DNA of 64,000 bases, from positions 541,522,379-541,586,378 of the forward strand of contig OY856413.1 in NCBI GenBank assembly GCA_963693085.1, written 5' to 3'. The position numbers and the translations under genes are program-made. This document shows, one piece after another, positions 34,834 through 47,039 of this stretch. Under the pieces are notes generated by a model. That model made no database searches, was not told where the DNA came from, and worked only from the letters and a program-made list of their open reading frames with translations. Positions within the stretch are counted from its first letter, which is position 1; each line of letters begins with the position of its first letter. This stretch comes from Alisma plantago-aquatica (lineage: Eukaryota > Streptophyta > Magnoliopsida > Alismatales > Alismataceae).

Positions 34834-36895
34834 TTACACACTCTCATATACTCTAAGTAAATAATTTCTCAAGTTTTCCTACACCCAAGAAACCCTAAAG
34901 TCCATAATGATGAAAATTGAGGTGTCTAGGCTCGGGGTCCTGGCATAATTTCTCCTATCCGTCTTCACGGTGGTTGAGATCCCCCGCTCTACCTGGCCTC
35001 AATTGATTCGGAACTGGACCTAAAGGTTTTCTTGTGAAACCTTAGAGAGTCTTCTAGCATCTCATCTCTTCTTTAAGGACAATCCTAAGCGACCCATGTT
35101 GATGAAGATTAGGTAGTCTTCTCATCTCCTCATGTGGTCCTTCTTTGTGACTTATACCACATGATGTCTCGATTATGGGTAGCTTAAGAATGGGAATCGC
35201 TAAATCTTGAAAGTTGATACCATGATCTGACCTTAGTATGAAAACTCAATTTTGATCAATGAAAACTTTGAAATGAAATACTCATGCTTGATCCTTCATG
35301 AAAACCCCGATTTAATCAAAATTAGACTACATGCTCCCTATGTTTGAGGTAAACTGTAAAAAATTATGATCTGGTGAAATAAGGGTGACTTAAACATTAT
35401 ACCTCATTGCTGATGAGGTCTCGATTTAATTAAACCCATGTAGCCCTATTATTGATTAAACTTCAAACATAATTAAGCAAACTCGTATCCTATTGTATAC
35501 ACACCTTGACCATGCTATCAAATGACTAAGTCTAAAACTCACAAAATCATAAGACTATGATGCAAAAAGCAGTTGCCCTATTGACCATTGATGCCTTTTT
35601 CATACTTGATTTTGATATGATGAACATGGACCTAAACCATGCACCTATTCCAAATTATATGGCTACCTTGATCATGAAAGTAAAGATTTTGCAAATCTTG
35701 ACACTATTGCCCTATTATCTTGAATTTTGATGTTATGACCTTGTAAAACATGCTTTGATCATTGGTACTCTCCCTATTTGAATAAGCTCGATTGATAAAG
35801 ACTAATGTAGGTAATGTGCTAGATTAGGGTAGTAGTTGACTCATGACTCCCCTAACCTAGGTCACATCCCTATTTTGACTACCTCTATATTTTCATATTG
35901 TTGATTATTTAGAGTTTGGAAAGGTATTGCCTTCCACCCTATTTGGATTGGTTGACCTAAACTTAGTAGGTTAAACTCATGGTTGATACTCGATCTTAAA
36001 TATTGATTTGATAATGATCTTGATATATGACAATGTTGACTATAACTTTTGGTTTATTTCCTAGATAGACCTAGGTCTAGATCATTCATCAACCTTGGAA
36101 ACATGATAATGAAATTATGATATTTTGCTCGAATATTGGTTGAATAATGTTGCTCGAAATTGGATGGTCTAAATAGGAATCTAAACCCTAGCTCCAAAAT
36201 TTTGGACCTATAACTTTTGATGCTTAAAATCTTGACTCTTGATTTTGATTAATGGACTTGTGACACATGATTATCAATCTCAATAATGATACAAATCCTA
36301 TGATCACACTATTTGGACCTTGAGATATATGACTAATGACTCCAAAATCCCAAAATTTGAAATTTTCAAAATGATGACTATTTTGACTTCTCAATTTATG
36401 AGTTAGGGTTTAGCTCCCATTAGGACTAGGGTGGGACCTCCCAGTGATTTTGAGCCCGAAAATCATGATATTGAAGTATGATGTTGTCTTGAAATGTAGA
36501 AATGTGAAATCTCAAATCATGGACGCATAACCCACCTAGACCAACGGAGAAGCTAGGACCCTGAGATATTGGGATTGAAAGTCACCTTGTACACGTGAAC
36601 TCTATTTGTTTGACCTAAAATATGATATGTCCAAATTTGTGATCAATATGATGTTTTCCATATTTGTGACTCATATAATGACTTTGTACAATATATGTGC
36701 TGATCTTGATACTCAATTGCTCGATGATGAAATGATGTTAGTACCAAGTTGATTATGATATGGAACATGGAATCTCAATTATGATGATTGTACTAACTGA
36801 AGTTTGAGGACATGATTTTGATTTTATATTTGAGGATGTTTTAGTAATTGAGGATATGATCTGAATTTGAATAATTATAACTTTGAGGTTGTTTT
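34834..36895 (+). other. LARD-2 internal region, non-coding
   Basis: About 2 kb of AT-rich sequence without an ORF above 60 codons. Frequent CTTGAT, TTGATATGATGA and similar words give it low-complexity character. Confidence 0.8.
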
Positions 36896-36934
36896 GAATT
36901 TTGGGGACAAAATTCTTTTTTAAGGAGGGAAGGA
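36896..36934 (+). other. LARD-2 Tekay-like tail and polypurine tract
   Basis: GAATTTTGGGGACAAAATTC (36896-36915) is followed by AAGGAGGGAAGGA, then the LTR start TGTGACAAAG at 36935. This is the usual order at the 3' end of Del/Tekay gypsy elements. Confidence 0.8.
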
Positions 36935-37653
36935 TGTGACAAAGTGGATTTTAGCAAAATAATGAGATAATTACTCTTTTGACCTCATTATATTCTCTCA
37001 TGGTCTCAAATAATTTTTCTTGGCTTCATAATCAATATTGAGACTCAAATCCAAGATATGGTGACCAATGTGGATTTTATACACATTATAACACCTCAAA
37101 TTCGATTCAATCATCACTTTGTTCAAAGAATCAATTTGATACATCAAAGTTCATATTTTGGTTATTAAACTTTTTGTAAAGGTACTCCACGTTTTTATGA
37201 AGCTGCGGTCCAAATTTGAGAACAATTGGACATTCCTACGATTTTCTATGAATTCTTGAAGTTTAGGTGTTGAAAACCCTTCATTTGCCATTTTTAATTG
37301 ATTTTTTCCACATCAGCTATCCAGGGCAAAGCATCGGGGGTGTGTTTTGGCCCTTGGATCTGCCTCTCACGGATCCAGGCTAGATCTGATGGTCGCTGTA
37401 TCATCTTCAACCTCCCGCTGATTGCGGGGAGGTATTAATGCTACCAAAACCAACAATTTAGCGATCTTGACCTCGATTTGAAAATCTGAGCGGACAAAAA
37501 CACCCGCCTCATGATTTCAAACTGATCTAGCCCTACTTTGACTGGGTTTCTCGCCTTTTTGTGCCGCCAAAATGACCCCCTCACCTCCCATTCTCATCCT
37601 TGCGGTCGTGGTTGCTGCTCTGGGTCCTCTACCCTAAAATCATAGCCCCGAGG

Positions 37654-37663
37654 CTATAAAAAG
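37654..37663 (+). promoter_or_regulatory. Probable LTR TATA box (3' LTR)
   Basis: CTATAAAAAG, sister of the box at 32692. It could drive transcription rightwards out of the element. Confidence 0.55.
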
Positions 37664-38596
37664 GCTCCCAATGACTCACAGATACCTCACCTTGCTTGAG
37701 AAATCCCCATTGCTTGTTGTTTAATCCCCGAGAACCCCTTATCTTCCCTAACTTCACCTCCTGCTGCCATGGCGCCGCCGCCGCATAGGACCTCTAGGTG
37801 TCTGCTTTCCCCACCATATCGCCTCAATCTGTCGCCGCCATCCAACTCGTGAAGCCTCGGTGATCAGATACGGCATGATTGTGGCCTCCATCAGCCTCTC
37901 CTGCCCCTAACTCCCCTCCACGCCGACGACCCTGCTCCTCCTCATTTCTAGACTCGCGAGGACCTGCATGAGGAAGAGAGGATCCCGGACCGGGTGGTCC
38001 AGGAAGGAGAGCCCCGGTCCAATCGCTAGTTGAACTAAGGTCTGAAATGAGAAATCAAGTGTGAACTGGCCAATTAAAGGCCTGAACCAAATCCCAAACC
38101 AAGTGAGCCACCCCGCCTTTGTGGCTCCATCTTGGCCATTCCCGGCGCATCTGAAGGCCATCCCTTTTTCAATATAAGGTATTTTACCTCCCTCTCTACT
38201 CGAAAATCAATAAATCGTCTTGATCTTGCTTAAATCATATCTAATGCATCTGAACTCCAAAAATTACAAATAAGTAGTCAATATTGATCAGAAAAATCTA
38301 GTGCATCGTTTAAAAATACATTTGAGACCAGATTCCAAATGTTGTTTGTTTATATCCCTATATTTGATCTCTTACTTATTTCATTTATTAAATGGCTCAA
38401 TAATGATGTTAATTCTTGGAAACCTAACATTTGACTCTAATGATTACCTTGAAATAAAAATCTAGATCCAATCTAGTTGACTCTTGAAAATGAATCATTA
38501 GTGATCTTGATCTATTTTGATTCAATCTTAATTATAATGGATAATGAGTAAATCTTGATATTGATCTTAATCTTGCAAAACCCTTGATATAGTTTT

Positions 38597-38892
38597 GACC
38601 CAGCAATCTGATCTTGAATACAAATGACGTTAGAACAACATGATGATATAAAGATTTGATGATGACTTTGATAGTGATCATAAATTAGGGTTAACACATA
38701 TAATCCTAGAAAACCTAGGTAAGTCATTCACACTTGAATATATTGACCCAGCAATCTGATCTTGAATACAAATGATGTTAGAACAACATGATGATATAAA
38801 GATTTGATGATGACTTGGATAGTGATCATAAATTAGGGTTAACACATATAATCCTAGAAAACCTAGGTAAGTCATTCACACTCGAATATATT
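38597..38892 (+). repeat. 148-bp tandem duplication in LARD-2 3' LTR
   Basis: GACCCAGCAATCTGATCTTG starts at 38597 and again at 38745. Both copies run to GTCATTCACACT. The 5' LTR has one copy (from about 33635). Confidence 0.9.
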
Positions 38893-39930
38893 GTACACTT
38901 GAATAATGTTAGACATATTGAAATATTATGGATCATAAGTGGATGACCTAACCCTAAGGTTGACCTAGGAAAGTGTAACCCTAATCTCGAATATTAAACA
39001 TGATATCCAAATATTTTGATCTTAACCCTTGATCCTACCTTGATGATTTAGGATCTGACTCGAAGGGTCTACCTATTATTTGTTGATTATACTCGAAATC
39101 CTCAGTGAAAGGTACGCTATTATATAACTCCTCTTTGATTGTATTGAAGATACTTTTATGTATCTCTTGATTGTATACTTGGCTATTTATTTGGATGAGC
39201 TACTGTTCCCTATGATTAGTCTTCTGTTTTTCTATACTATATTTTGAAAAACATGAAAACATAAATTGCATGCCCATTATGACTGCCCGTATATTGATAA
39301 TGATGATGATATTGATCATGTTGATAATGTTGATATTGAGTACAACAACCCCCTCATTGGAGGTGGGACTTGTACATTGGCCTCCTATGTTCCTATGGTG
39401 AAAAGGAGCCCAGTGACTTACCCCATCGCGTTGGGGCAATAAAGTCACACAAAAAATATATAAGCATGCTTCTCGAATTACAGTATAATGGGAACTCGTA
39501 ATAAAATTTGAATCGTTGTATAACAACCTTTTTGTCAAATGATACTGAATGTTTGGAAATCGTTTGTTATACTTTGAAATATAAGTCCTGCCAAGTATAC
39601 TTATTTTCTTATAAACTGTTTTTCTTGTTTTTGATAGCGTACCGTGCAATTGCATGATTGTGTCTTGATTTTCTTGATTTTAGGCAATATAAATGGAAAA
39701 CTGAATAAGATCGCTTTCGCACTCATACACTCAGATGACAAAGATAAATCGGGTATATCTCCATATTGGGTTAGTTTGTTCTTTATTTATCCAGTTTTTG
39801 AGTTATTTATTTCTTATTGTATATGCCAGTGTGATTGATCTTATGGGGCCACTCAGGGACGGGCGCTTCAATCCTTTTTCTACTGTCTAGGCAGTAGGAT
39901 TGGGATTGGGGTAAGAACGATTCTGTGATA

Positions 39931-39935
39931 AAAGT
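39931..39935. repeat. LARD-2 target-site duplication, right copy (AAAGT)
   Basis: Matches 31970-31974. Confidence 0.75.
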
Positions 39936-40230
39936 ACACATGAGCCAATGTAATTAGAGAAAGATGAAGTTTGTGTAATTTTAATCATGTAAATTAGGGA
40001 TATATCTTATTGGAGGGTAATTGTTAGTGGTGGGTAGAACATTTAACAGTAGGAACAAAATTGTTATTACGAAAGAGAACTAGAAATTAGTCAAAAGTAG
40101 ATGTGAACTACACATTAAGATGTTGTGTGGGTCTGTGGGGATGTCTATGTAAAAGTTTGAATTTCTAGATCTACCTTATTGTAGGAGTACTACTTTTGAT
40201 CTCTCAATCATAAATCATAGGGATCTATAT
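39936..40230. other. CACTA internal sequence, no gene recognised
   Basis: AT-rich and non-repetitive; nothing coding was seen. Confidence 0.5.
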
Positions 40231-40745
40231 GTAATTAATACATAACCAAGGTGTTTTTTGCTAACCCACCTGGTCAATTATCATTGCACCCGCTCAGAAC
40301 CCCCCTCCCATGTGACTCCTCACCTTGCGCCCTTTCTCCTTCCACCCCCTCGTATCTGATCTTTCGCCGTCGCCGCCAGCCCGCCACCGAATCCCACCCT
40401 CCCTTCCTCCTTCTCACACTTTTTTTCACCGCTTCACTCCCTCTCTGCCCCATGCTCTATGGTGGATGAGTGCCCTCGATGCCTCCACCCCCACCTCATC
40501 ACCATTCGTCTGCTGAACTCCGCCCCACCTCGTCACCTTCCTCCCTGTCCCAACTAGAGTTCGGTGCCTCAGTTCCGCACTACAACCCCCCCCTCCACAA
40601 ACCCTCAATGCCTTCGCCTAATTTCTTGATTCCTCTCCATCTCTCATTCTCTCTACCCCTCCGTCCTCCAATTCTGTCTTCCACTCAAGTGATGGATGAG
40701 CATGGCCGATCTCTGCCTTGTACGTTGTTGTTGTCGAGGTAATCT
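40231..40745 (+). other. C-rich, exon-like island inside the CACTA element
   Basis: About 500 bp rich in CCTC, TCCC and CCACC, sharply different from the AT-rich surroundings. It ends at GTTGTCGAGGTAATC, which contains a plausible splice donor (GAG then GTAATC). Overlapping ORFs of 60-90 codons in several frames encode only Pro/Ser-rich low-complexity peptide and cannot be assigned. It resembles a captured 5' UTR or first exon; capture is inference, and no parent gene is known to me. Confidence 0.4.
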
Positions 40746-42175
40746 TTCACAATGCTTCCTCTCCCTCTCACAAATGATTAGGGGAAACAACTCTACTGCA
40801 TCTCTCCTTCTTTCATGCTTGCTGGCCATCTCTGGCTATATGATCTCCTTCGCAAGGGCCAAAATTTAGGCCCTGTCCTACAAACCACATATTCAAACTA
40901 CTTTGAGTAGACAGTGGTTGTGCAAAACAATATAAACTTCCCATGATCACGTTGGCAACCTATGAATACTATTTGACATAGGGTAACTTATATTGATGTT
41001 TGTGTGGAATCTGTTGTAGTCGTGAAAGGGGCGCATCCAGGAGTTCTCAGTTTGATTGTTGTTCGTGGAGACTCATACTGATAATAAACTTGTTTTTCCA
41101 AGGATTGCTATCCACAGTTGGGTGATGATCACACAACACTAGTCTGTAAGGCTTCATTTCTGTCCCTTTCTATCAATCGTGTACATTAGTTATTGGATAC
41201 ATACATGTCTACTTCTGGTCTACATTTTAAAAATCACATCTCATAAAACCCGACCATATGAGGCACATGTCTCACCCCAATTTTGTGTGGAAAAAATTCT
41301 AAGGGGTGACCCATTTGGTCCATGAATCCTTGTGTTTCGTGGTGCCATGACGAACAGTGGCTGCAGAACTAGGATTTACTTGTTTATATATGTTTCTATT
41401 CAGTTTATTCTTTTTACTAGTAAAACTCTCGCACTCCTTTTATAGCTAGTATTAGACTTTCAGCCAGCTAGACTTTTGAAGTATGCGAAGCCTGAATGGG
41501 CAAATTGTTAGGATATTTTACCTGATGCCTCTAGTATTGTAGGGGTTTCACATGTATGAATTTTTTTTTGCACTTGTTCTTGATTCTTGAGGAACAAAAA
41601 ATGCTAATCTCAAATGTATTCAACTTTTATGGAACCTGACAGGTTTTTTTTTCATGTAAATTGAATAGATTTGACATTTTAGCTACTTGCAATATTAGTT
41701 TGAGCAGAATCAGTTTCTAAGCTCTCTCTTGATACATACGTAGGATATGCATTAAATGGTGTTGCCTTAAGTTACAAGTTACATTATCAAATTCTAGAGC
41801 AAAGGTGCATTCGTGCAACATCAGATCACAAGCATGATATGACCTACATCTATACTACTTGTTGCTCATCTTTCCCTCTACAATCTTGAATTGGCATCTA
41901 AGTTGTCACCTTTTCTATGGCCGAGACATAAAGGTATGAATGTAGAAGGCTCAAGGAGCCGATATGGTTTTCTAAATTTCATTTTAATTCAAGAAATCTC
42001 ACATGATAAAAAATTTTAGGCTCAAGAAAGTCATCATAACCGAGATGCATGCAATGGAAAAGATACATGGGACTCTGGTGAGCATCAATAGGAATCAAAT
42101 CAACTTGATTATAAAAAGTTGTCTTGGAATTCCGGCTATGATTCTTATGGGAATGAATGGTGTGAATTCTAAAGG
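40746..42175. other. CACTA internal sequence, no gene recognised
   Basis: Mixed composition with short ORFs only. The opposing 90- and 70-codon ORFs at 41979-42251 have no recognisable domain. Intron-like T-rich stretches occur near 41550-41660. Confidence 0.45.
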
Positions 42176-43225
42176 AGTCGATGTGGTACGTGATACATGT
42201 AGCTTTTTTCCTTGAGAATAATACCACCAACCACATGTCATGTTCTATCATCTTTACTTATTTATTTTCTACATAGATGATATATTAAATTAGTATGGTC
42301 TACCCTTCGAATTTGAGAATTTTCAAACTATCTAAAACATTTTTTACCTTGTTAGTCTGAAGAACTTAACTACTAAAGCAACCTGGCATGGATTCATTCT
42401 TGTGGTAGGACATAGTGCATATATGTCAGATGACCTAGATAAAATGCATATTTCTGAACTTTTGGCTTGACCTAGCAATAGGTCACCTTGTAGCTCATAT
42501 GGTATTCATGACTGGATGTGGAACACCTTTGGTATCATGGTAGTGGTCTTGTTATATGAAGCCTTACTGGTTTTAGATTAGTACTTTTTCCTAGGTGTTC
42601 TTCACTGGAGTGGCGCCGAGCGACATGCATTGTTACGCTACAATTTTTTTTGGGTATGATGGCAGTATTTCCTTCTTGGAGGAAGGTTGTAGCTTGGAGT
42701 TAATGTGGTAGGTGATACATGTAGCCATTTTCCTTATGAATACCGCCACTAATCCTTTGTTATTTGATATGATCTTTACTTATCTATTTAATGCATGGAT
42801 AATAACTGCATATTAATTATGTTAGTATTGTCTGTCCTTTAGATTTGAGATAACTTTAAACTATCTAAAACCCTTCTAAACTTGTTAAACTGATGAATTT
42901 AATTACTAAAACAACATGGTGTGGATTCATTCTCATAGTAGGCAATAGTTCATGACTTAGGTCAAATGCATATTTCTGAACTTTGGTCTTGTCAATACAA
43001 TAGGTCGCCTTGTAGCTCATATGGTATACATGTCTGGAAGTGGAACACCTTGGGTTTCATGGTAGTGGTCCTGTAGTATAAAGACTCACTGATTTTAGTT
43101 TAGAACTTTGTCTTAGATGTTTGTTCTACAGTCAATGATGGGAGTGGTGCCAAGCTATATGTATTTTTACGCTGCAAAATTTCTAGATGTGATGGCAATA
43201 TTTCCTTCTTGGGGGAAGGTTGTAG
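42176..43225. repeat. 522-bp direct tandem duplication (diverged)
   Basis: ATGTGGTACGTGATACATG at 42181 and ATGTGGTAGGTGATACATG at 42703 start colinear copies. Both contain ATGCATATTTCTGAACTTT, TAGCTCATATGGTAT and TTTCCTTCTTGG(A/G)GGAAGG. Many substitutions and small indels mark an old duplication. No ORF is conserved between the copies. Confidence 0.85.
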
Positions 43226-45217
43226 CTAGCCTATCAGGTATTTTTATGGAGTGTTGGGTTACCTTTATTATTAAGGAGAGGACTTGATAGAGGTGACATT
43301 AGGAAGACCCTGATGAAATAACTCTTTCCATCAATTGTGAAATTTTTTAAAGAATAATTATTAAGTGCACCAGAATTGTACTTTCAAATAATAGTTAAAA
43401 ATTGAAGTATAATTATTAAGTGCATCGGTATTGCATAGATATATGCTATTGTTCCAAATTTATTTGCCCAAGATTTTTCTCGTACGTGATCAGTCAACAA
43501 GACTAAGTTTGGGTGATATAGAAGGTGTTTTTCAATCGGTTTTCTAGTTTAAACAAGAAATTACACTTAGTAAGGTCAAATGTGATTTTTCTACTGAACC
43601 CTGCCTAGTCAGACTAATACTAGTTTATGCAACACCAATTTCTTTAGTTAGTGGTATTTACTGCGTGAACTTCATTAGTAATCTAGATGTCTGGTTCTTT
43701 TAATTGTATATAAAAAGATTCCACTTCTTGGTGTCAAATCTCAAAATCAACCCAACATAGCTTGATCAAGTTGTCAAGCTGAGTATATATGCCTAGCTAC
43801 TATTTTAGCTAAAAATCACTCGTCTATATACACATACCAATCTGACCAAGCAAGATTGTGATGACTAAAGCACCCTCTATATGTCTTCCATCTTGTCTTC
43901 CATGTGAGAACTTATATATAAAAGTAGGATATCATTTTGACTACAAAACAATGGTAGTACCCTTCTTTAGATACGTCCTCTCAACAAGTTACTAATAATT
44001 TTGCATACCCAATTTATGTTGTTCTATTTTAGTTATCCTAAATTAATGTTGGTCTTGCTTCCACAATTCCAATCCTGAATAGGAATATTATGCTTTTTAC
44101 ATCAATGCCACATACAAATTCATGTGCAGATAATCACCTTTATCAGAGTAATAATGGCTATATAGAGCCTTTGTCTTGTGCCTTTATATTGGAGCAGCCC
44201 AATTCAGAGCTTAAGGTGTTGTTTTATTCATGTGTGGTGCATGTATTGAGGATGAACATCTAGTCTTGTACATGATTACTTGATAGTTGTGTCAATTTAA
44301 CTCAAAGAAAAACTTAAGAGATGATTCCTTTCTCCAAATACTATTTTTCTCCTCGGAGCTCCATCATCTTCTTTTGACATGTCTGAATGTGTGTCCTTCA
44401 CCTTTAGAAATCTAAATTCTTGAAATGTGTTCCCAATCTTACTTTCTGAGTATTTCCCTAAGCCCACTGCTTCCCTTTCAATGTCATGTAGTAGGCACTA
44501 TGATGATTTAAAACACTGCTCAATAGAATGAAAGACTACCTACAACATAAGATGGCTTGCAATAAGCAAAGAAGGAGGTGGTCTGACAATGGCTGATAGA
44601 GAGACTTCCTCAATTTGATTACATAGATATTCTAATTGTTTACATGTAACAATCAAGGTTAACGCAACAAAATTACCAAGCCAACAAACCATTAACACCC
44701 TAGTATACCCTTCCTGTGTAGAGGTATGGGTACTCCAGGAAAGCTACGGAATTATAGGAATAAGAAGAATCTTGATGTACTGATGTTCAAAAATGAAAAG
44801 ACAGTCGGTGTACTTGTCTTGAAGCTTGGGGAAAATTAAGAATCACTGACACATAAGTATTCAAACATGAGGTTTTTTTTCATTTCTATCATCAATTAGT
44901 TTGAAAGAGGTGACGATTGACACTGACAATATTGTGCTCTTGTTAATGCAACCTCAGTACACAACGGATAACCATCGGAACCCTAGGAGAATTCAACATT
45001 TAACTAGGGATGAGAATTGATGTACAATCGTGTGGGCCTATCATGGAATCTTGACTCCAAAACTAAAATTCTAAGTGGGTAACTAGACCAATTCTAGAGG
45101 TTTGGTATAGCAAGGTACTAAGTGACCTTGCATACCTTGTGATGAATTTCTATTCAACTACAATGAAGAAAAGGTTTGAAACACATGTACACTTGAATAA
45201 CTCATTAGTTTGGCAAT
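43226..45217. other. CACTA internal sequence, no gene recognised
   Basis: AT-rich, with no long ORF and no repeat seen by eye. Confidence 0.5.
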
Positions 45218-45218
45218 G

Positions 45219-45274
<56 letters not shown>

Positions 45275-45275
45275 G

Positions 45276-45314
<39 letters not shown>
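45218..45314. repeat. (AT)n microsatellite with internal duplication
   Basis: Two long AT runs on either side of a second copy of AATGCTTATATAT. Confidence 0.95.
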
Positions 45315-45316
<2 letters not shown>

Positions 45317-46639
45317 TTCGTCTCTGTGTTGTTAAAAGTAGCTTTGACATATCACATTCTATAGCTCTTAAGCAACATTGCTTTTATTAAACAAGTCCCT
45401 TGCTATATATTTTGCTGTGGTGGTTTTCTATACATATGGAGTATGTTGTCATCTCAGCCAGAAGAAAAGTTACAAACTTCCTTTTGTCCCTTCCATGTCA
45501 TCATTACCATGAAGAATGATCCCAAAAAGGTAATTGAGCATGACCATGATGTCTAAATTTCTGCATGAGCAAATCTTTAGTTGCACCTAATATATACTAT
45601 CTCACTTGTCAAGGACCCAGGTGTTGTTGATATTTATGTTTTAACGGGGGCCTAATGCTTATATGTAATCCTTCATCTGAGATATTGTTGATCTACCTAC
45701 AAGTTAACTTTTGATATACTTGTTTGATTACATGTTGTCTAATCTTCTATTTCAAACATATTTCTAGTTAAATTTGCTACAGTAACATGGATGAAAATGA
45801 GGTTTGAGTTCATTCACATTGATAATGGTATTCCATGCACCCATTGTTTTTTAACAACTAGATAAATACTAGATGTTTACAAGGTGTATTTTTTAAGAAT
45901 TGTCAAAAAGAAAACTCATCAGAGATATATTTTGATGTCACTAACTAATTAGCAAAAGCTTCACAGTTGCAAAGCACAAAAACTAACCAAACAGTTTATA
46001 TTGTCCAACAAAAGTTAAATCATCAGGTTCTGAATTATACCTTGTTCATCTTTGCATTCCAATAATGTTTTATTACGAAGTTTGTCTCTACTTGTTATGT
46101 TCAATAGAGTTTCACATATTTCTAATGACAAAGAAAAGTGTTCCACATTTATTAAGACTGAATTCTTGTTGCTGGAAGAATGTTGCATGGATCTTTCTTT
46201 TGAGTAAGCGGTGCCTGGTTTTTTTCAAAAAAAATACAAGCAGGTGTTGGTAATGTTGTGAATGGAAAGATAATATTGCAAGAACATGGATACTGAGTGT
46301 CCATGAAGGAGGGAGAGGCTTGGTAGGTCAACTTGTTATGTGGCTTATGCATCAATGTGTGCTGGAACTAGTATAACTACATGGCTGAAGTATGATGTAT
46401 AAAGTAACCTTGTGGTGTGAGTTTGTATATTTAAGGGGCAAGGTTTACATGTCCTCCCCGTGTAAATTGAATTGTTTTAATAGAAATATGAACCTTGAAT
46501 TTTGAGGTCGTTTAAAATTATGCATACATATTCAAATAGTGATTAAACTGTTCCACATGGTTTTGGTTATGTGTTCTATTAAACAATTAAGCATTACTAT
46601 CAATGAAAAATGTTTATGATGTACATGATCCATCTCATT
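45315..46639. other. CACTA internal sequence, no gene recognised
   Basis: AT-rich with short ORFs only (62-67 codons near 46065-46355, on opposite strands). Confidence 0.5.
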
Positions 46640-46956
46640 GAGCGGTCGTTGATGACTCAATGTGATATGTTGTATTCGTATATGTTAGGTGACATCGAAT
46701 GTTGTTATTTATTTTATAGAAAGGTGACTTTCATAGATGTAATCTCTTAGTTTAGATGACATCCTATAATGTCACCTACTGTGATTTCTTAACAGCCAGA
46801 AATCAAGAATAGTTGACTTGCATCACTTAAGCCTACATAGTGTATAGATTACACTTGAAAGATGACGGTCATTAGATGGGTTATTGTTAAGTATGTAATC
46901 TATTAAGTGAAAGGTGACATGTTTGGCTGTTACCAATAGACAGTTTTTTAGTAGTG
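46640..46956. repeat. CACTA right subterminal repeat region
   Basis: Repeated TTAGGTGACAT, AAGGTGAC, TGTCACCT and GATGACAT, mirroring 8281-8720, and ending at GTAGTG. Confidence 0.75.
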
Positions 46957-46959
46957 GCT
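46957..46959. repeat. CACTA target-site duplication, right copy (GCT)
   Basis: GCT follows GTAGTG and matches 8278-8280. Confidence 0.7.
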
Positions 46960-47039
46960 GGTTGTATATGAATGTGATCTTCTAGATTGTGTTTAGTATA
47001 ACAGTTATAGTCCTATATATAGTCATAACTATATTACAA

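Larger units (their letters stand above)
31975..39930 (+). mobile_element. LARD-2: non-autonomous LTR retrotransposon
   Basis: A complete 7,956-bp insertion. The direct LTRs start TGTGACAAAGTGG and end near GTAAGAACG(G/A)TTC(C/T)GTGA. A plus-orientation primer-binding site (TGGTATCAGAGC, 34822-34833) follows the first LTR, and a purine-rich tract precedes the second. Flanks share AAAGT. The internal part (about 2.1 kb) has no gag, protease, reverse transcriptase or integrase, and not even a zinc knuckle. It therefore fits the LARD class and must be mobilised in trans (inference). The right LTR end reads GATA rather than CA, which I take as mutation. Confidence 0.9.
36935..39930 (+). repeat. 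LARD-2 3' LTR
   Basis: 2,996 bp, colinear with 31975-34819 except for one extra 148-bp tandem copy at 38745-38892. Confidence 0.9.
8281..46956. mobile_element. CACTA (EnSpm-type) DNA transposon shell with nested insertions
   Basis: The left end reads CACTACCAAAAAATATAG. The right end ends TTTTTTAGTAGTG, which is CACTACTAAAAAAC on the minus strand. GCT flanks both sides (8278-8280 and 46957-46959), matching the 3-bp target duplication of CACTA elements. Both subterminal regions are full of AGGTGACAT or its complement in both orientations, as is typical of EnSpm transposase-binding regions. The span is 38,676 bp; removing LARD-1, LARD-2 and their TSD copies leaves about 16.0 kb. No TNP2-like transposase or other long ORF is seen, so it is probably non-autonomous or decayed. 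The alternative is two unrelated CACTA ends that happen to share GCT. Confidence 0.75.

Noticed and set aside
40251..40742. Pro/Ser-rich ORFs as a real gene
   Set aside because: Several frames on both strands are equally open because the block is C-rich; no domain is recognisable.
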